This document shows, piece by piece, positions 51,048 through 61,429 of a stretch of 64,000 bases of DNA. Both the position numbers and the translations under genes were made by a program. Below the pieces are notes generated by a model. The model was given only the letters and a program-made list of their open reading frames with translations, was not told the origin of the DNA and made no database searches. The DNA lies in contig JAKPQH010000205.1 in assembly GCA_029580855.1 (NCBI GenBank), positions 78,433 through 142,432 of the forward strand. The letters are read 5' to 3'. The DNA comes from a bacterium (lineage in GTDB: Bacteria > Methylomirabilota > Methylomirabilia > Methylomirabilales > 2-02-FULL-66-22). Position 1 is the first letter of the stretch; every line of letters begins with the position of its first letter.

Positions 51048-53023
51048 CCGCCACCCTCGGCCATTTCGTGCTCTTCCTGGCCCTGGGGATGAGCCTGTAC
51101 GCCGCGGGAGCGGCGATCTACGGCGCGCGCGCGGGCCGTGACGACTGGCTGGCCAGCTCGCGCAACGCGGTCCTGGTGAACCTGTGCTTGGTGACGCTGG
51201 CGATGTTCCTGCTGGAGTACGCCTTGATCGCCAGCGACTTCAGCATCCGCTATGTGGCCAACAACAGCACGCGGGGAAGCCTCACCCGGTACAAGATCGC
51301 CGGGCTCTGGGGGTCGCTGGAGGGCTCGATCCTGCTGTGGGCGTGGCTCCAATCGCTGTTCGCGGCCCTGGTGGTGGCGCGATACAACGATCGGCATCCA
51401 GCGGTCATGCCGTATGTCCAGGCGGTGCTCCAGGGGATCTGCGCCTTTTTCCTTCTGGTCATGACCTTCGCGGCGAATCCGTTCGCGCCGCTCTTCCCGG
51501 TGCCGCCGGACGGCCGCGGGCTCAACCCGCTCCTCGAGGTGACCGACATGCTCGTCCACCCGCTTCTGCTGTACCTCGGGTATGTGGGCTTCTCGGTCCC
51601 CTACGCCTTTGCCACGGCCGCGCTCATCACGGGGCGGCTGTCCGAGGAATGGCTGAAGATCACCCGCCGCTGGACCATCGTGGCCTGGCTGTTCCTTACC
51701 GGCGGGATCTTTTACGGCGGCTGGTGGTCGTATCGGACGCTGGGGTGGGGCGGCTACTGGGCGTGGGATCCCGTGGAGAACGCCTCGTTTATGCCGTGGC
51801 TGACGGGGACTGCGTTTATCCACTCGGTGATGATCCAGGAGCGGAAGCGCATGCTGAAGGTCTGGAACCTGGTCCTCATCACCCTGACGTTTTCGCTGGT
51901 CATCTTCGGGACCTTTCTGACCCGGAGCGGGATCCTCGGCTCCGTGCACGCCTTCGCCGAAGGGCCCGTAGGGGTGGTCTTCCTTGGGTTCCTGGCTCTG
52001 GTGCTTCTGTTCTCCCTGGGTCTGATCGCCTACCGGGCCGATCGGCTGAAGGGCCACGGGGAGCTGGATTCCGTCGTGTCGAGGGAGAGCGTTTTTCTCT
52101 TGAACAACGTGGTCTTGATCGGGATCTGTTTCACCGTGTTCCTGGGGACGATCTTCCCGCTGCTCACCGAGGCGATCCGGGGGGACAAGATCAGCGTGGG
52201 GATGCCGTATTTCAATCGGGTGAGCGTCCCGCTGGGGATGGTGCTCCTTCTGCTGATGGGAATCGGCCCGCTCATTTCCTGGGGGCGGGCGTCGCTCAAC
52301 AACCTGCGGCGAAACTTTCTGAAGCCGCTGGGGGCGGCGGCGGCGACGGCGGCGCTGCTGTGGATCCTGGGCGTCAGGCTCGCGGAGGCCTTGCTGGCCT
52401 TCTTCTGCTGTGTCTTCGTCATGGCCACCATCGTCCTGGAGTTCTGGTCCGCCACCCGGGCGCGCGCCGCCGGCACGGGGGAGGGATTTCTCCAGGCCTT
52501 CGGCGCCCTCCTCCTCAGGAGCCGGCGCCGGTACGGCGGTCTGATCGTTCATCTGGGCGTGGTGATCGCCATCATCGGGATCGCCGTTTCCTCGGTATAC
52601 AAGGCGGAGCACGAGGTGACGCTGAAGCCCGGCGAACGCATGGAGATCGGGCCGTACACGGTCCAGTTCAACGACCTTCAGGCGGGAGAGCGACCGACGC
52701 ACATCCTGGTCTGGGCCAACCTGACCGTCCTCAAGGGCAACACACCGGTGGCTCGGCTCCATCCGGGGCAGCGGTTCTACCCGAACCAGCAGAGTCCGTT
52801 CGCCAGCGTGGACGCCCGCTATCGCTGGGACGAGGATCTGTATACGATCCTCTCCGCGTTCGAGCGAGACGGGAGCAGTGCCACCATCAAGGTCATGATG
52901 AATCCCATGATGGCCTGGATCTGGATCGGGGGCGGCGTGATCCTCCTGGGCGTTCTCGTGGCGGTCCTTCCGGAGAGGCGCCTGGCGATGCTCACCGCAC
53001 GAGCCAAGGCCCAGCCCGCCTGA
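51044..53023 (+). CDS. ccmF: Heme lyase CcmF
   Basis: GLWGSLEGSILLWAW, GWGGYWAWDPVENASFMPWLTGTAFIHS. Confidence 0.96.
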   Translation: MTATLGHFVLFLALGMSLYAAGAAIYGARAGRDDWLASSRNAVLVNLCLVTLAMFLLEYALIASDFSIRYVANNSTRGSLTRYKIAGLWGSLEGSILLWAWLQSLFAALVVARYNDRHPAVMPYVQAVLQGICAFFLLVMTFAANPFAPLFPVPPDGRGLNPLLEVTDMLVHPLLLYLGYVGFSVPYAFATAALITGRLSEEWLKITRRWTIVAWLFLTGGIFYGGWWSYRTLGWGGYWAWDPVENASFMPWLTGTAFIHSVMIQERKRMLKVWNLVLITLTFSLVIFGTFLTRSGILGSVHAFAEGPVGVVFLGFLALVLLFSLGLIAYRADRLKGHGELDSVVSRESVFLLNNVVLIGICFTVFLGTIFPLLTEAIRGDKISVGMPYFNRVSVPLGMVLLLLMGIGPLISWGRASLNNLRRNFLKPLGAAAATAALLWILGVRLAEALLAFFCCVFVMATIVLEFWSATRARAAGTGEGFLQAFGALLLRSRRRYGGLIVHLGVVIAIIGIAVSSVYKAEHEVTLKPGERMEIGPYTVQFNDLQAGERPTHILVWANLTVLKGNTPVARLHPGQRFYPNQQSPFASVDARYRWDEDLYTILSAFERDGSSATIKVMMNPMMAWIWIGGGVILLGVLVAVLPERRLAMLTARAKAQPA

Positions 53024-53043
53024 GATCGCCGGAGGGGTGGCCC

Positions 53044-53568
53044 ATGAGCTGGAAAAAGCTGTTGATCCCGCTGGCCAGCGTGCCGATCATCCTTCTTTTG
53101 GCCTATGGCTTCCGGACCGACCCCAAGGCCATTCCGTCGCCCCTGGTGCAGAAACCCGCGCCCGAGTTCCGGCTGAAGACCTTCGACGGTGGCGAGATGT
53201 CTCTCGCCGCCCTGAAGGGCCAGCCGCTGGTGCTGAATTTCTGGGCCTCATGGTGCTATCCCGCGTGCTACGAGGAAGCGCCCCTCCTGGAAGCCACGTG
53301 GAGGAAATTCAAAGATCGGGGGCTCCTGGTGGTCGGCGTTGCCATCCAAGACAAGGAAGCCAACGCCCGGGAGTTTCTGCAGCGGTTCGGGTTTACGTTC
53401 CCCAACGCCCCCGACCCGGGAAGCAAGGTGTCGATCGATTACGGGGTCTACGGGGTACCCGAGACGTTTTTCATCGACCGGCGCGGGCGCATCGCCTACA
53501 AGCACGTCGGCGCGCTGACGCCCGAGCTCGTGGAAGCGCAGGTGCATTTGCTCCTGCAGGGCGCGTGA
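53044..53568 (+). CDS. ccmG: Thioredoxin-fold CcmG/DsbE-like protein with CX3C motif
   Basis: PAPEFRLKTFDGGEMSLAALKGQPLVLNFWASWCYPACYEEAP; YGVYGVPETFFIDRRGRI. Confidence 0.92.
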   Translation: MSWKKLLIPLASVPIILLLAYGFRTDPKAIPSPLVQKPAPEFRLKTFDGGEMSLAALKGQPLVLNFWASWCYPACYEEAPLLEATWRKFKDRGLLVVGVAIQDKEANAREFLQRFGFTFPNAPDPGSKVSIDYGVYGVPETFFIDRRGRIAYKHVGALTPELVEAQVHLLLQGA

Positions 53569-53569
53569 G

Positions 53570-54070
53570 ATGATCCGGAGCAGAGCGATGCGGGCGGACG
53601 CGGGACGGACGAGTCGGTGGCTGATGGCGGTGGTCGTGGCGCTGCTCTCGTGGAATGCGGCGCGGGTCGACGGCGCGGCGGGTGCCGCCGTGGAGGATAA
53701 GGTCCGCGAGATCGCCTCGGAGCTGCGCTGCGTGGTGTGCCAGAACCTCTCGGTCGCCGACTCGCCATCCGACCTGGCCAAAGAGATGCGAAATCTGGTG
53801 CGGGAGCTGGTGCAGCGGGGAATGAGCCGAGAGGAGATAGACGCCTACTTTGTCAGCCGGTACGGCGAGTTCGTGCTGCTTGCGCCGCCCAAGCGGGGAT
53901 TCAATCTCCTGGTCTGGGGGCTGCCGTTTGTGGCCATCGCGGTGGGCGGCGGCGCCGTTTACCTGGTGGCCCGTCGGTGGGTCGGGCAGGCACCGGCCCG
54001 GCAGCCCGAGATCGATCCGGCGTACGCCGAGCGGGTGCACCGCGAACTGAAGGAAAGGGAGCAGGGGTAA
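53570..54070 (+). CDS. ccmH: Cytochrome c biogenesis protein CcmH
   Basis: IASELRCVVCQNLSVADSPSDLAKEMRNLVRELV...YFVSRYGEFVLLAPP. Confidence 0.94.
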   Translation: MIRSRAMRADAGRTSRWLMAVVVALLSWNAARVDGAAGAAVEDKVREIASELRCVVCQNLSVADSPSDLAKEMRNLVRELVQRGMSREEIDAYFVSRYGEFVLLAPPKRGFNLLVWGLPFVAIAVGGGAVYLVARRWVGQAPARQPEIDPAYAERVHRELKEREQG

Positions 54071-54075
54071 GAACA

Positions 54076-54281
54076 GGCAATCGGGCGACTGGGCAATTGG
54101 ACGAGCGGAAAATTCGGCGATCTGGCGAATACAGAGTTGGGCGCTGAGACCGCGCCGGGTTTTTCGGAACAACCTGACCACGCCATCGCCAACGTGCCGA
54201 ACCGTCTCGTGGCCGGATCCCCGTCTGGGCGGCCGACCGCGCGATTGTCCGGTTGTCAAATCGCTCAGTTGCCGAATCGCC
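54076..54281. repeat. Degenerate inverted repeat with 8-nt quasi-periodic arms
   Basis: Left arm GGCAATCGGGCGACTGGGCAATTGGACGAGCGGAAAAT and reverse complement of right arm GGCGATTCGGCAACTGAGCGATTTGACAACCGGACAAT match at about 28 of 38 positions by eye. Confidence 0.5.
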
Positions 54282-54300
54282 ACAGTCGAGCGGAGCGTTC

Positions 54301-54645
54301 ATGGCCATCGTTATCGCGCTGGGGATCGCGCTCGCGGCGGTTGCCTTCGTGGCGGCGCCGCTCTTTTTCGGCGCCCGGCAAGCCGCGAGAGTCGCCGCGG
54401 GTGAGGGACAGGCGTCTGGAGACCTGGCGGAGCTGCTGGCTGAGAAGGAGACGGTCTACGCCGCCATCCAGGAACTGGACTTCGATCTCAAATCGGGCAA
54501 GCTGTCCGAGGAGGACCACCACGGCCTTCGGCGGCGCTACGAGGAGCGGGCCGCGGCTCTTCTCAGGGCCATCGACGATCTGCACCCCTCCTCCGAGCGG
54601 TCGGACGCGCCCCGAAGGGTGCGCCGGGAGAAGCGGAGGGGGTGA
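54301..54645 (+). CDS. CcmI N-terminal-like protein
   Basis: ELLAEKETVYAAIQELDFDLKSGKLSEEDHHGLRRRYEERAAALLRAID; follows ccmH. Confidence 0.75.
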   Translation: MAIVIALGIALAAVAFVAAPLFFGARQAARVAAGEGQASGDLAELLAEKETVYAAIQELDFDLKSGKLSEEDHHGLRRRYEERAAALLRAIDDLHPSSERSDAPRRVRREKRRG

Positions 54646-55053
54646 GGGCGTCGCAGAGGGACCCCGCCGGTCGGGGCTGGACGATATTCGCGCTACGGTC
54701 CACGACGGGCGGTGTCTCGGCTACGCCGTCGGGTCGTGCCTGGATCGCCCGCCCGGTCGAGAGCGGCGGGGATCCGCGCCGGCAATCATCTCCGCCAAGA
54801 GTGGGGATCGCTTGCGGCTCGGCGGAACGGCGATCCCGGTCAAGGCCCCGAGCTCGAGGGTCTTTTCGAGGATGCCGGTTTCTCGCCCACCCGCCGCGCC
54901 ATCAGGCATCAACCGCTTCCCACCGCCCGACACGCCTCGTGCGCGGAACCGACTGACCGGGAGATTTTACAACCCGCACCGCCTTGATTTTTCGCGGCCG
55001 GGCGCCAGGCCGCCCAGGGATCGATCGGCGAGACGAAAAACGCCATTCAACGA

Positions 55054-56046
55054 TCAGCCCGGCGATGCCCCCTTTGGTGGCGGCGGGGACACGGCCGTGG
55101 CTGGCCTCGGTGTGGAGAGCGCCGGGGCGCCGGGCAAGCGGGAGTCGTTGTCGCCGGAGACAACGCCCGTCCCGTCGTGCGGGACGGCCAGGATGTCCAG
55201 GTCGTGGATCAAGGCCTCGGCCTCCTCGTCGGGGCTCACGAGGGGGGCGTGGGTGCGGGTGAGTGGGCGCAGCCACACGTTCAAGGTATGCCCGCCATCC
55301 ACGAGAATATCGCGGCCGGTGACATAGTTGGAGGCATCCGACACCAGGTATATCAGCGTCCCGCAGAGGTCGGAGGGGCGCTCGTGCCATCCCATGGGGT
55401 GGTAGGAGCGGATCAGATCGCGGCTGTCCCGGGAGTCCCGGCGTCGGGCGGGCGAGAGGGTGTAGGAGGGGCTGATACAATTGACGTTGATGTTGTACCT
55501 CCCCCATTCGGCGGCCAGGCGCTTGGTGAGCATCACGACGCCGGCCTTGGCGGAACAGTAGGCGAGGCCGGCGTTGGCGATGGTGGCCGACATGGAGGCC
55601 ATGTTGACGATCTTCCCGCGCCCGCGGGGGATCATCACCCGCGCCGCGGCCTTGCAGGCGAGAAAGGGGGCCTGGAGGGCGAGATTCATCGTGAACTGCC
55701 AGTCTTCCAGCGGGAAATCCTCCGCCGTGGGCGGCACGAGGTATCGGCCACCGGCCCACGCATTGTTGACCAGGATGTCGAGACCGCCCAGCGCCGCCAC
55801 CGTCTGCGCCACCATGGCGTCGATCTCGTCGGGCCGGCTCACGTCGGTCCGCATGAAGGCCGAGCGCCGGCCGACGGAGGCGACCTCGGCCGCGACATGG
55901 GAGCCCGTGCGCTCGTTGATGTCGGCGACCGCCACATTCGCACCGGCTTCGGCCAGCGCCAGGGCGAGCTGTCGCCCGATGCCCTGGCCGCCCCCGGTGA
56001 CCAGCGCCACCTTTCCGTCCAGCTTGAACAGATCCAGCACACCCAC
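55054..56046 (-). CDS. Short-chain dehydrogenase/reductase with Pro-rich C-terminal tail
   Basis: KVALVTGGGQGIGRQLALAL, ILVNNAW, YCSAKAGVVMLTKRLA. Confidence 0.92.
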   Translation of the reverse strand: MGVLDLFKLDGKVALVTGGGQGIGRQLALALAEAGANVAVADINERTGSHVAAEVASVGRRSAFMRTDVSRPDEIDAMVAQTVAALGGLDILVNNAWAGGRYLVPPTAEDFPLEDWQFTMNLALQAPFLACKAAARVMIPRGRGKIVNMASMSATIANAGLAYCSAKAGVVMLTKRLAAEWGRYNINVNCISPSYTLSPARRRDSRDSRDLIRSYHPMGWHERPSDLCGTLIYLVSDASNYVTGRDILVDGGHTLNVWLRPLTRTHAPLVSPDEEAEALIHDLDILAVPHDGTGVVSGDNDSRLPGAPALSTPRPATAVSPPPPKGASPG

Positions 56047-56361
56047 GGGTCACCTCCGAAGAAGGCTGCCTCGTCCGGTGGCCAGACGGGACGCCTGCCG
56101 TCTTGTCGACGCCGCTCCACCGCGATGCGGCTTTCCGGCCATCGCATGCTAGTCGTCGGGCGCTGATGTGTCAAGACGCCGGCGTGTTGCGGTGGATGGC
56201 TTGCGCGGGAGTGGCTTCCGGCTAGGTCTTTCGAGGCGTCTCTGGTACACTATCCTGCCATGAGAGCCCATGGCCGCCGTCAACGCTTTGGATCGCGCAG
56301 CGCCGCCAATTTTCCTTTTCGTGGTGGGGTCGGGGGCAAAACCGTCCGCCGAGGAGACACG

Positions 56362-57345
56362 ATGATGGAGAGAGGAATCCACGGCAAGGGCCGCTTCGGA
56401 TGGGGAGCGCTGGCGGGGGTCTTGATGCTGGGGCTGGCCGTGACGGCCGCCGCGGGGCAAAAGGTGGTCCTCTACACGGCCAGCAACGACGAGATCGAGA
56501 AGGTGGTGATGCAAGCCTTCAAGAAGGTCCACCCGGAGATCACGATCGAGGCCATCAACCTGTCCACGGGGCCGATCGCCCAGCGAGCCATCGCCGAGAA
56601 GGCGAATCCACAGGCCGACGTGGTCTGGATGGTCAACGACGTGGCGCTCAACCAGCTCAAGGCCGCGGGGGTGTTCGAGCCTTACGAGCCCCGGGGCGCC
56701 AGGCTGCCCGAGGGCTTCCGCGATCCGGACGGTTTTTGGACTGCCCACAACGCCACGATCATGGCCATGGCGGTCAACGCCAAGCTGCTGCACGAGAAGA
56801 AACTCCCCAAGCCCGCCACGTGGGAGGACCTGACCAAGCCCGTGTACAAAGGGATGGTCACCATGCCGGCGGCGACGAAGTCGGGGACGGGATACGCCAT
56901 CGCCGTGACGTTGTACGACGCCTACGGGTGGGACTATCTGGACCGGCTTCACGCCAACATTTTCCAGTATCAGTCCAGCGGCAGCGCGCCGGCGCGCGCG
57001 GCGGCGGCGGGCGAGGTGGCCATCGGTCTCACCTATGACACCGCCGTCGTCCAGCAGATCCGCGCGGGCCAGCCCATCGAGATGGTGTACGGTGGGATGT
57101 CGCCCAACGTGCTGGAGGGGGCCGGACTGGTCGCCAAGGGCCCGAACCCCAAGGCGGGGAAGCTCTTCATGGATTTCCTCTTCGGTCCCGAGGCGGGCAA
57201 AGCCTTCGCGCCGTTTGTGGGCATCGGCGCCGTGCCGGGGGTCGCCAACGTGGACGTGGCGAAGGTGAAGATGTGGAAGCTGACGAAGCCCATCGACGCC
57301 GAGGCGTTCAAGCGGGACTGGGCCGCCAGATACGAGAAGAAGTAG
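56362..57345 (+). CDS. ABC transporter substrate-binding protein (family 1; iron or 2-aminoethylphosphonate type)
   Basis: KVVLYTASNDEIEKVVMQAFKKVHPEITIEAINLSTGPIAQRAIAEK; signal peptide. Confidence 0.88.
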   Translation: MMERGIHGKGRFGWGALAGVLMLGLAVTAAAGQKVVLYTASNDEIEKVVMQAFKKVHPEITIEAINLSTGPIAQRAIAEKANPQADVVWMVNDVALNQLKAAGVFEPYEPRGARLPEGFRDPDGFWTAHNATIMAMAVNAKLLHEKKLPKPATWEDLTKPVYKGMVTMPAATKSGTGYAIAVTLYDAYGWDYLDRLHANIFQYQSSGSAPARAAAAGEVAIGLTYDTAVVQQIRAGQPIEMVYGGMSPNVLEGAGLVAKGPNPKAGKLFMDFLFGPEAGKAFAPFVGIGAVPGVANVDVAKVKMWKLTKPIDAEAFKRDWAARYEKK

Positions 57346-57373
57346 ACAGGGGCCGGGAACGCGGAGCCGGAGC

Positions 57374-58441
57374 GTGACCCACATCACCTTGTCGAACATC
57401 AGGAAGCGGTTCGGGCCGGTGACGGCGGTAGACGGCGTGTCGCTGGAGATCGGCTCGGGCGAGTTCGTGTGTCTGCTGGGGGCCAGCGGCTGCGGCAAGA
57501 CCACGCTGCTCCGCATCCTGGCGGGCTTCACACGCCCCGATTCGGGCGAGGTCCTGGTCAACGGGAAACGGGTGGATCTCCTGCCGCCGCACAAGCGCGA
57601 GATCGGGTTTGTCTTTCAGTCCTACGCGCTGTTCCCGACCAAGACCGTGGCGGACAACATCGGCTTCGGGCTGGCGGTACGGCGTCGGTCCAGGGCCGAG
57701 ACCGCGCGGCGGGTGGCCGAGCTGTGCGAGCTGACCCGCCTGGGGGGGCTGGAGGGGCGCTATCCTCACGAGCTGTCGGGGGGCCAGCAGCAGCGGGTGG
57801 CCCTGGCCCGGGCGCTGGCCACGCAGCCGTCGATGCTGCTCCTGGACGAGCCGTTGTCGGCGCTGGACGCCAAGATCCGCGCCCACCTGCGGAGCGAGAT
57901 CCGCGCCGTGGTGGACCGGCTGAAGATCACCACGGTCTATGTCACCCACGACCAGGAGGAGGCGCTCTCCATCGCCGACCGTGTGGCGGTGATGGAGGCC
58001 GGCCGGCTGCTGCAGGTGGACGTGCCGATGAACGTCTACCTGCGTCCGCAGCGGCGCTTCGTCGCCGATTTCGTGGGTGCCAGCAACCTGCTCCCGGGCC
58101 GCCTGCTCGCGGACAGCCGCGTCGAGGTCGACGGCCTGCACCTGCGGGTGCCGGTGCCCGCGCCGCTCCCGGCGCCGGGAGACGTCACGGTGTGTATCCG
58201 GCCGGAGCACGTGCTGCTGCGGCGTCCCGGCGAAGGCGCGCCGGGAGGGGAGTGCACCGTGGCCGGGGTCACCTTCGCGGGGCCCACGGTGCGGGCGCGC
58301 CTGTCCACCGCGGGCGGGCAGTCCTTGATCGCCGACGTGCCGACCCACGAGTGGCTGACGCTGGGGTTGCGCCAGGGGGATCCGGCGGTCTGGAACGTGC
58401 GCAAGGATTCGCCGATCCTGCTGCCCGCCGGGGACGGCTGA
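57374..58441 (+). CDS. ABC transporter ATP-binding protein (FbpC/PotA type)
   Basis: [59 protein letters not shown]-like C-terminus. Confidence 0.94.
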   Translation: MTHITLSNIRKRFGPVTAVDGVSLEIGSGEFVCLLGASGCGKTTLLRILAGFTRPDSGEVLVNGKRVDLLPPHKREIGFVFQSYALFPTKTVADNIGFGLAVRRRSRAETARRVAELCELTRLGGLEGRYPHELSGGQQQRVALARALATQPSMLLLDEPLSALDAKIRAHLRSEIRAVVDRLKITTVYVTHDQEEALSIADRVAVMEAGRLLQVDVPMNVYLRPQRRFVADFVGASNLLPGRLLADSRVEVDGLHLRVPVPAPLPAPGDVTVCIRPEHVLLRRPGEGAPGGECTVAGVTFAGPTVRARLSTAGGQSLIADVPTHEWLTLGLRQGDPAVWNVRKDSPILLPAGDG

Positions 58442-58447
58442 GCGCAC

Positions 58448-60547
58448 ATGTCGCGCCTCGTCCGCCACCTGCCGGCCCAGGCGGCCATGGCCGCCATGGG
58501 GCTTCTCCTGTTCCTGTTCATCGCGCTCCCTCTCGGGATGGTGCTGTTCGAGAGCCTGCGTCTCGCCGGACCCATCCCGCTTCCCGAGCTGGCGCGGATT
58601 ACCGAGCAGGCGCTGGACCGGCTGGACCCCGAAGAGCGCCGGCAACTGATGGGGCGCTGGCTCGCCAGCCTGAAGCCGGAGGAGCGGACCGCCGGCCTCG
58701 CCGGCAGCTTCGAATTGCTGGGCCGCCGCGCGCCGTGGGACACCCGCGCCGCGTTCGACGACCAGGCCCGCGCGGCCGAGGCGGCCGTGGCCGCGCTGTC
58801 CGCGACCGACCGCCGGCGCCTGGAGGGCCTCTACCCGCTGGCGGCGGTCACCCTACACAAGCGCATCCCGCTGGCGTTCCGCCTCCGCGACACGCTGGCC
58901 CCGGCGGAGTTCGACCGGCTCCGCGAGGGCATCCGCCACGGCTACGGCCTCGACCACTACGCGGAGGTCTTCACCTCGCCCCGACTGCGCACGGCGTTTC
59001 GCAACAGTGTGCTGCTGTCCGGGATCGCGGCGACGCTGGCCACCGGCGTCGGCTTTGTTGTCGCCTACGGCATCCATCGCGGCGCCATCGCGCTCCCGCA
59101 CCTGGTGCGCTACTTGACGCTGATCCCGCTGGTGTCGCCGCCCGTGGTGGTCGCCACGGCCTCCATCCTCCTCTTCGGGCGCAACGGCGCGCTGACGAAG
59201 GGACTGCTTCAGGACACGCTGGGCTGGATCAACGCCGACGTGACCAACCTGTACGGTTGGGGCGGCGTCATCCTGGCGCAGCTGCTGGGCCACGTCCCGC
59301 ACGCCTTTATCCTCATGGACAACGTGCTCTCCAAGCACGACGGCCGCCTCGAGGAAGCCGCGGCGGGTCAGGGGGCCGGCCCCTGGCAGGTGTTTCTGCG
59401 CGTCACGCTGCCCATGTCCCGGCCCGGTCTGGTGCGCAGCCTGATCCTGGTGTTCGTGCTGGTCATGACCGACTTCGGCAACCCGCTGATCATCGGCAAG
59501 GATATTCCCGTGCTGGCGGGTATCCTCTACGACGAGATGGTCGGGTTCCAGAACACGCGGCTGGCCGCGGCGCTGGCGGTCTGGATGATCCTGCCGGCGC
59601 TGGTGGTCTATCTGCTGGTCGAGCGGGTGGGCCGACGGCTGCGATTCGCCTCGGCGGCCGGGGCGCCGCCCGAGCTGCCGGTACCGGTGCCGGCGCGGGT
59701 CGGCCTGACGGCCGTGGCGTGGGGCGTCGTGGCGCTGACCGCGCTGCTCTACGGCGCCATCGTGGTCACCTCGTTTGTCAAGATCTGGCGGGTCGACAAC
59801 ACGTTCACGCTGGCCTGGTACACCACCGGCGGAGTGGCGGGGTTCGTCTCGCAGCAGCACGGCGTGGCGGTGGTGTGGGAGAGCGTCAAGGTGGCGGCGC
59901 TGGCGGCGCCCATCGGCGGCATCCTGGCGGTGGCACTGGCGTATCTGGTCGAGCGCGCCCGTCCGCCGGGGGGCAACGCGCTGGGCTTTGTCGCGCTTCT
60001 GCCCGCCATCCTGCCGGGGGTGATCCTGGGGGTCGGGTACGTGGTGGCCTTCAACCTCCCGCTGGGGATGAAAAGCCTGGCGCTGACCGGGAGCGTCTGG
60101 ATCCTGGTCCTGAACATCCTCTTCGCCAATCTCTTTATCGGCTACCTCGCCGGACGCGCCGTGTTGCAGCGCTACGACGCCGCCATCGACGAGGCGGCCG
60201 AGTCGCTGGGCGCATCGCTCTGGCAGCGCTTCGCCTGGGTGACGCTTCCGATCATGCGGCACGCGCTGGTGCTGGGGAGTCTGTACATCTTTGTGCACGG
60301 GTTGACCACGCTCTCGGCGGTGATCTTTCTGGTGAGCCCCACGCACAAGCTCGCGTCGGTGGAGATCTTCGGCGCGGCCGAGTCCGGGCACTACGGCGCG
60401 GCCAGCGCCGTCAGCGTCACGATCCTGGTCATCGTGTGCGTTGTGATGGGGGCCAACCACTGGATGGAGCGCCGCGGGCCGGTCTGGGCGCGCCTCGGCG
60501 CCCTGGCCGCCGGGCCGACCCGCGCCGGCACGGGCAGGAGAGGCTGA
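58448..60547 (+). CDS. ABC transporter permease, two fused BPD domains, extra segment after first TM helix
   Basis: EEAAAGQGAGPWQVFLRVTLPMSRPGL and DEAAESLGASLWQRFAWVTLPIMRHALVLG (two EAA loops). Confidence 0.92.
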   Translation: MSRLVRHLPAQAAMAAMGLLLFLFIALPLGMVLFESLRLAGPIPLPELARITEQALDRLDPEERRQLMGRWLASLKPEERTAGLAGSFELLGRRAPWDTRAAFDDQARAAEAAVAALSATDRRRLEGLYPLAAVTLHKRIPLAFRLRDTLAPAEFDRLREGIRHGYGLDHYAEVFTSPRLRTAFRNSVLLSGIAATLATGVGFVVAYGIHRGAIALPHLVRYLTLIPLVSPPVVVATASILLFGRNGALTKGLLQDTLGWINADVTNLYGWGGVILAQLLGHVPHAFILMDNVLSKHDGRLEEAAAGQGAGPWQVFLRVTLPMSRPGLVRSLILVFVLVMTDFGNPLIIGKDIPVLAGILYDEMVGFQNTRLAAALAVWMILPALVVYLLVERVGRRLRFASAAGAPPELPVPVPARVGLTAVAWGVVALTALLYGAIVVTSFVKIWRVDNTFTLAWYTTGGVAGFVSQQHGVAVVWESVKVAALAAPIGGILAVALAYLVERARPPGGNALGFVALLPAILPGVILGVGYVVAFNLPLGMKSLALTGSVWILVLNILFANLFIGYLAGRAVLQRYDAAIDEAAESLGASLWQRFAWVTLPIMRHALVLGSLYIFVHGLTTLSAVIFLVSPTHKLASVEIFGAAESGHYGAASAVSVTILVIVCVVMGANHWMERRGPVWARLGALAAGPTRAGTGRRG

Positions 60548-60550
60548 GCC

Positions 60551-61429
60551 ATGCGGATGCCCCGCATCTATACCTGCAACTGGACGCTGTTCCCCGTCAT
60601 GGATGTCGTGGAGGCGGCGCGCTTCACGGCGCGCGAGGGGTTCGCCGGGATGGAGCTGGAGGCCGCGCCGCTGGGGTTCTGGCCCACCACGGTGTCCCCG
60701 ACGCTCCTCCGGGAGCTGGCCGGGATCGGGAAGGACGAGGGGATCGGCTACTCCGTGCACGCCCCGGATCACCTCAACCCCGCCACGGACCAGCCCGAAG
60801 AGAAAACGCGGGACCGCGAAGTCTTTCGGAGACTCCTGGAGATCGCGGTGCGGCTGGAGAGTCCGACGCTCGGCATCCATCCCGGGGTCGCCCACGCCCT
60901 GTTGGGCCTGGAGCGTCGCGGAGTCCCCTTCGAGGTGGCGCGGTACTCCAGGGAGTCGCTGATCGCGGACGCGCGGAAGCGCGCCGTGGACACGTACGTC
61001 GAGTGGAGCGATCTCTGCCGCGAGGCCGGTCTGACCCTCACGGTGGAGAACGAAGGGCATGTCCGACACTCCGTGGCCCCCACCGCCGAGATCCTGGCGG
61101 AGCTGATCGGGAAGGCCGCGTGTGGGAATCTGCGGGTCAACTTCGACACCGGCCACGCCGGCATCGGCGCGGGTCTCGCCGCGGAGTTCGCCGTCCTCCG
61201 GGAGTTGATCGTGCACATGCACCTGAACGACGGGCGGACACCCGGCGTCAGCGAACACCTGCCGCTCGGGGAGGGGTGTGCGGACTTCACCCCGCTCGTC
61301 CCTTTCCTCGCCCGGATGCCCGGCGCGGCCGTGCTGGAGATCCACGCGCCGGACCGCCCGGTTCAGGCGACGAAGGCAAGCCGGGACTACCTGCTCCGAA
61401 TGCTGCGCGCGGCCGGCACGCGCGCCTGA
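60551..61429 (+). CDS. Sugar phosphate isomerase/epimerase (xylose isomerase-like TIM barrel)
   Basis: FAGMELEAAPLGFWP, LTLTVENEGHV, LRVNFDTGHAGIG, LIVHMHLNDGR. Confidence 0.88.
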   Translation: MRMPRIYTCNWTLFPVMDVVEAARFTAREGFAGMELEAAPLGFWPTTVSPTLLRELAGIGKDEGIGYSVHAPDHLNPATDQPEEKTRDREVFRRLLEIAVRLESPTLGIHPGVAHALLGLERRGVPFEVARYSRESLIADARKRAVDTYVEWSDLCREAGLTLTVENEGHVRHSVAPTAEILAELIGKAACGNLRVNFDTGHAGIGAGLAAEFAVLRELIVHMHLNDGRTPGVSEHLPLGEGCADFTPLVPFLARMPGAAVLEIHAPDRPVQATKASRDYLLRMLRAAGTRA

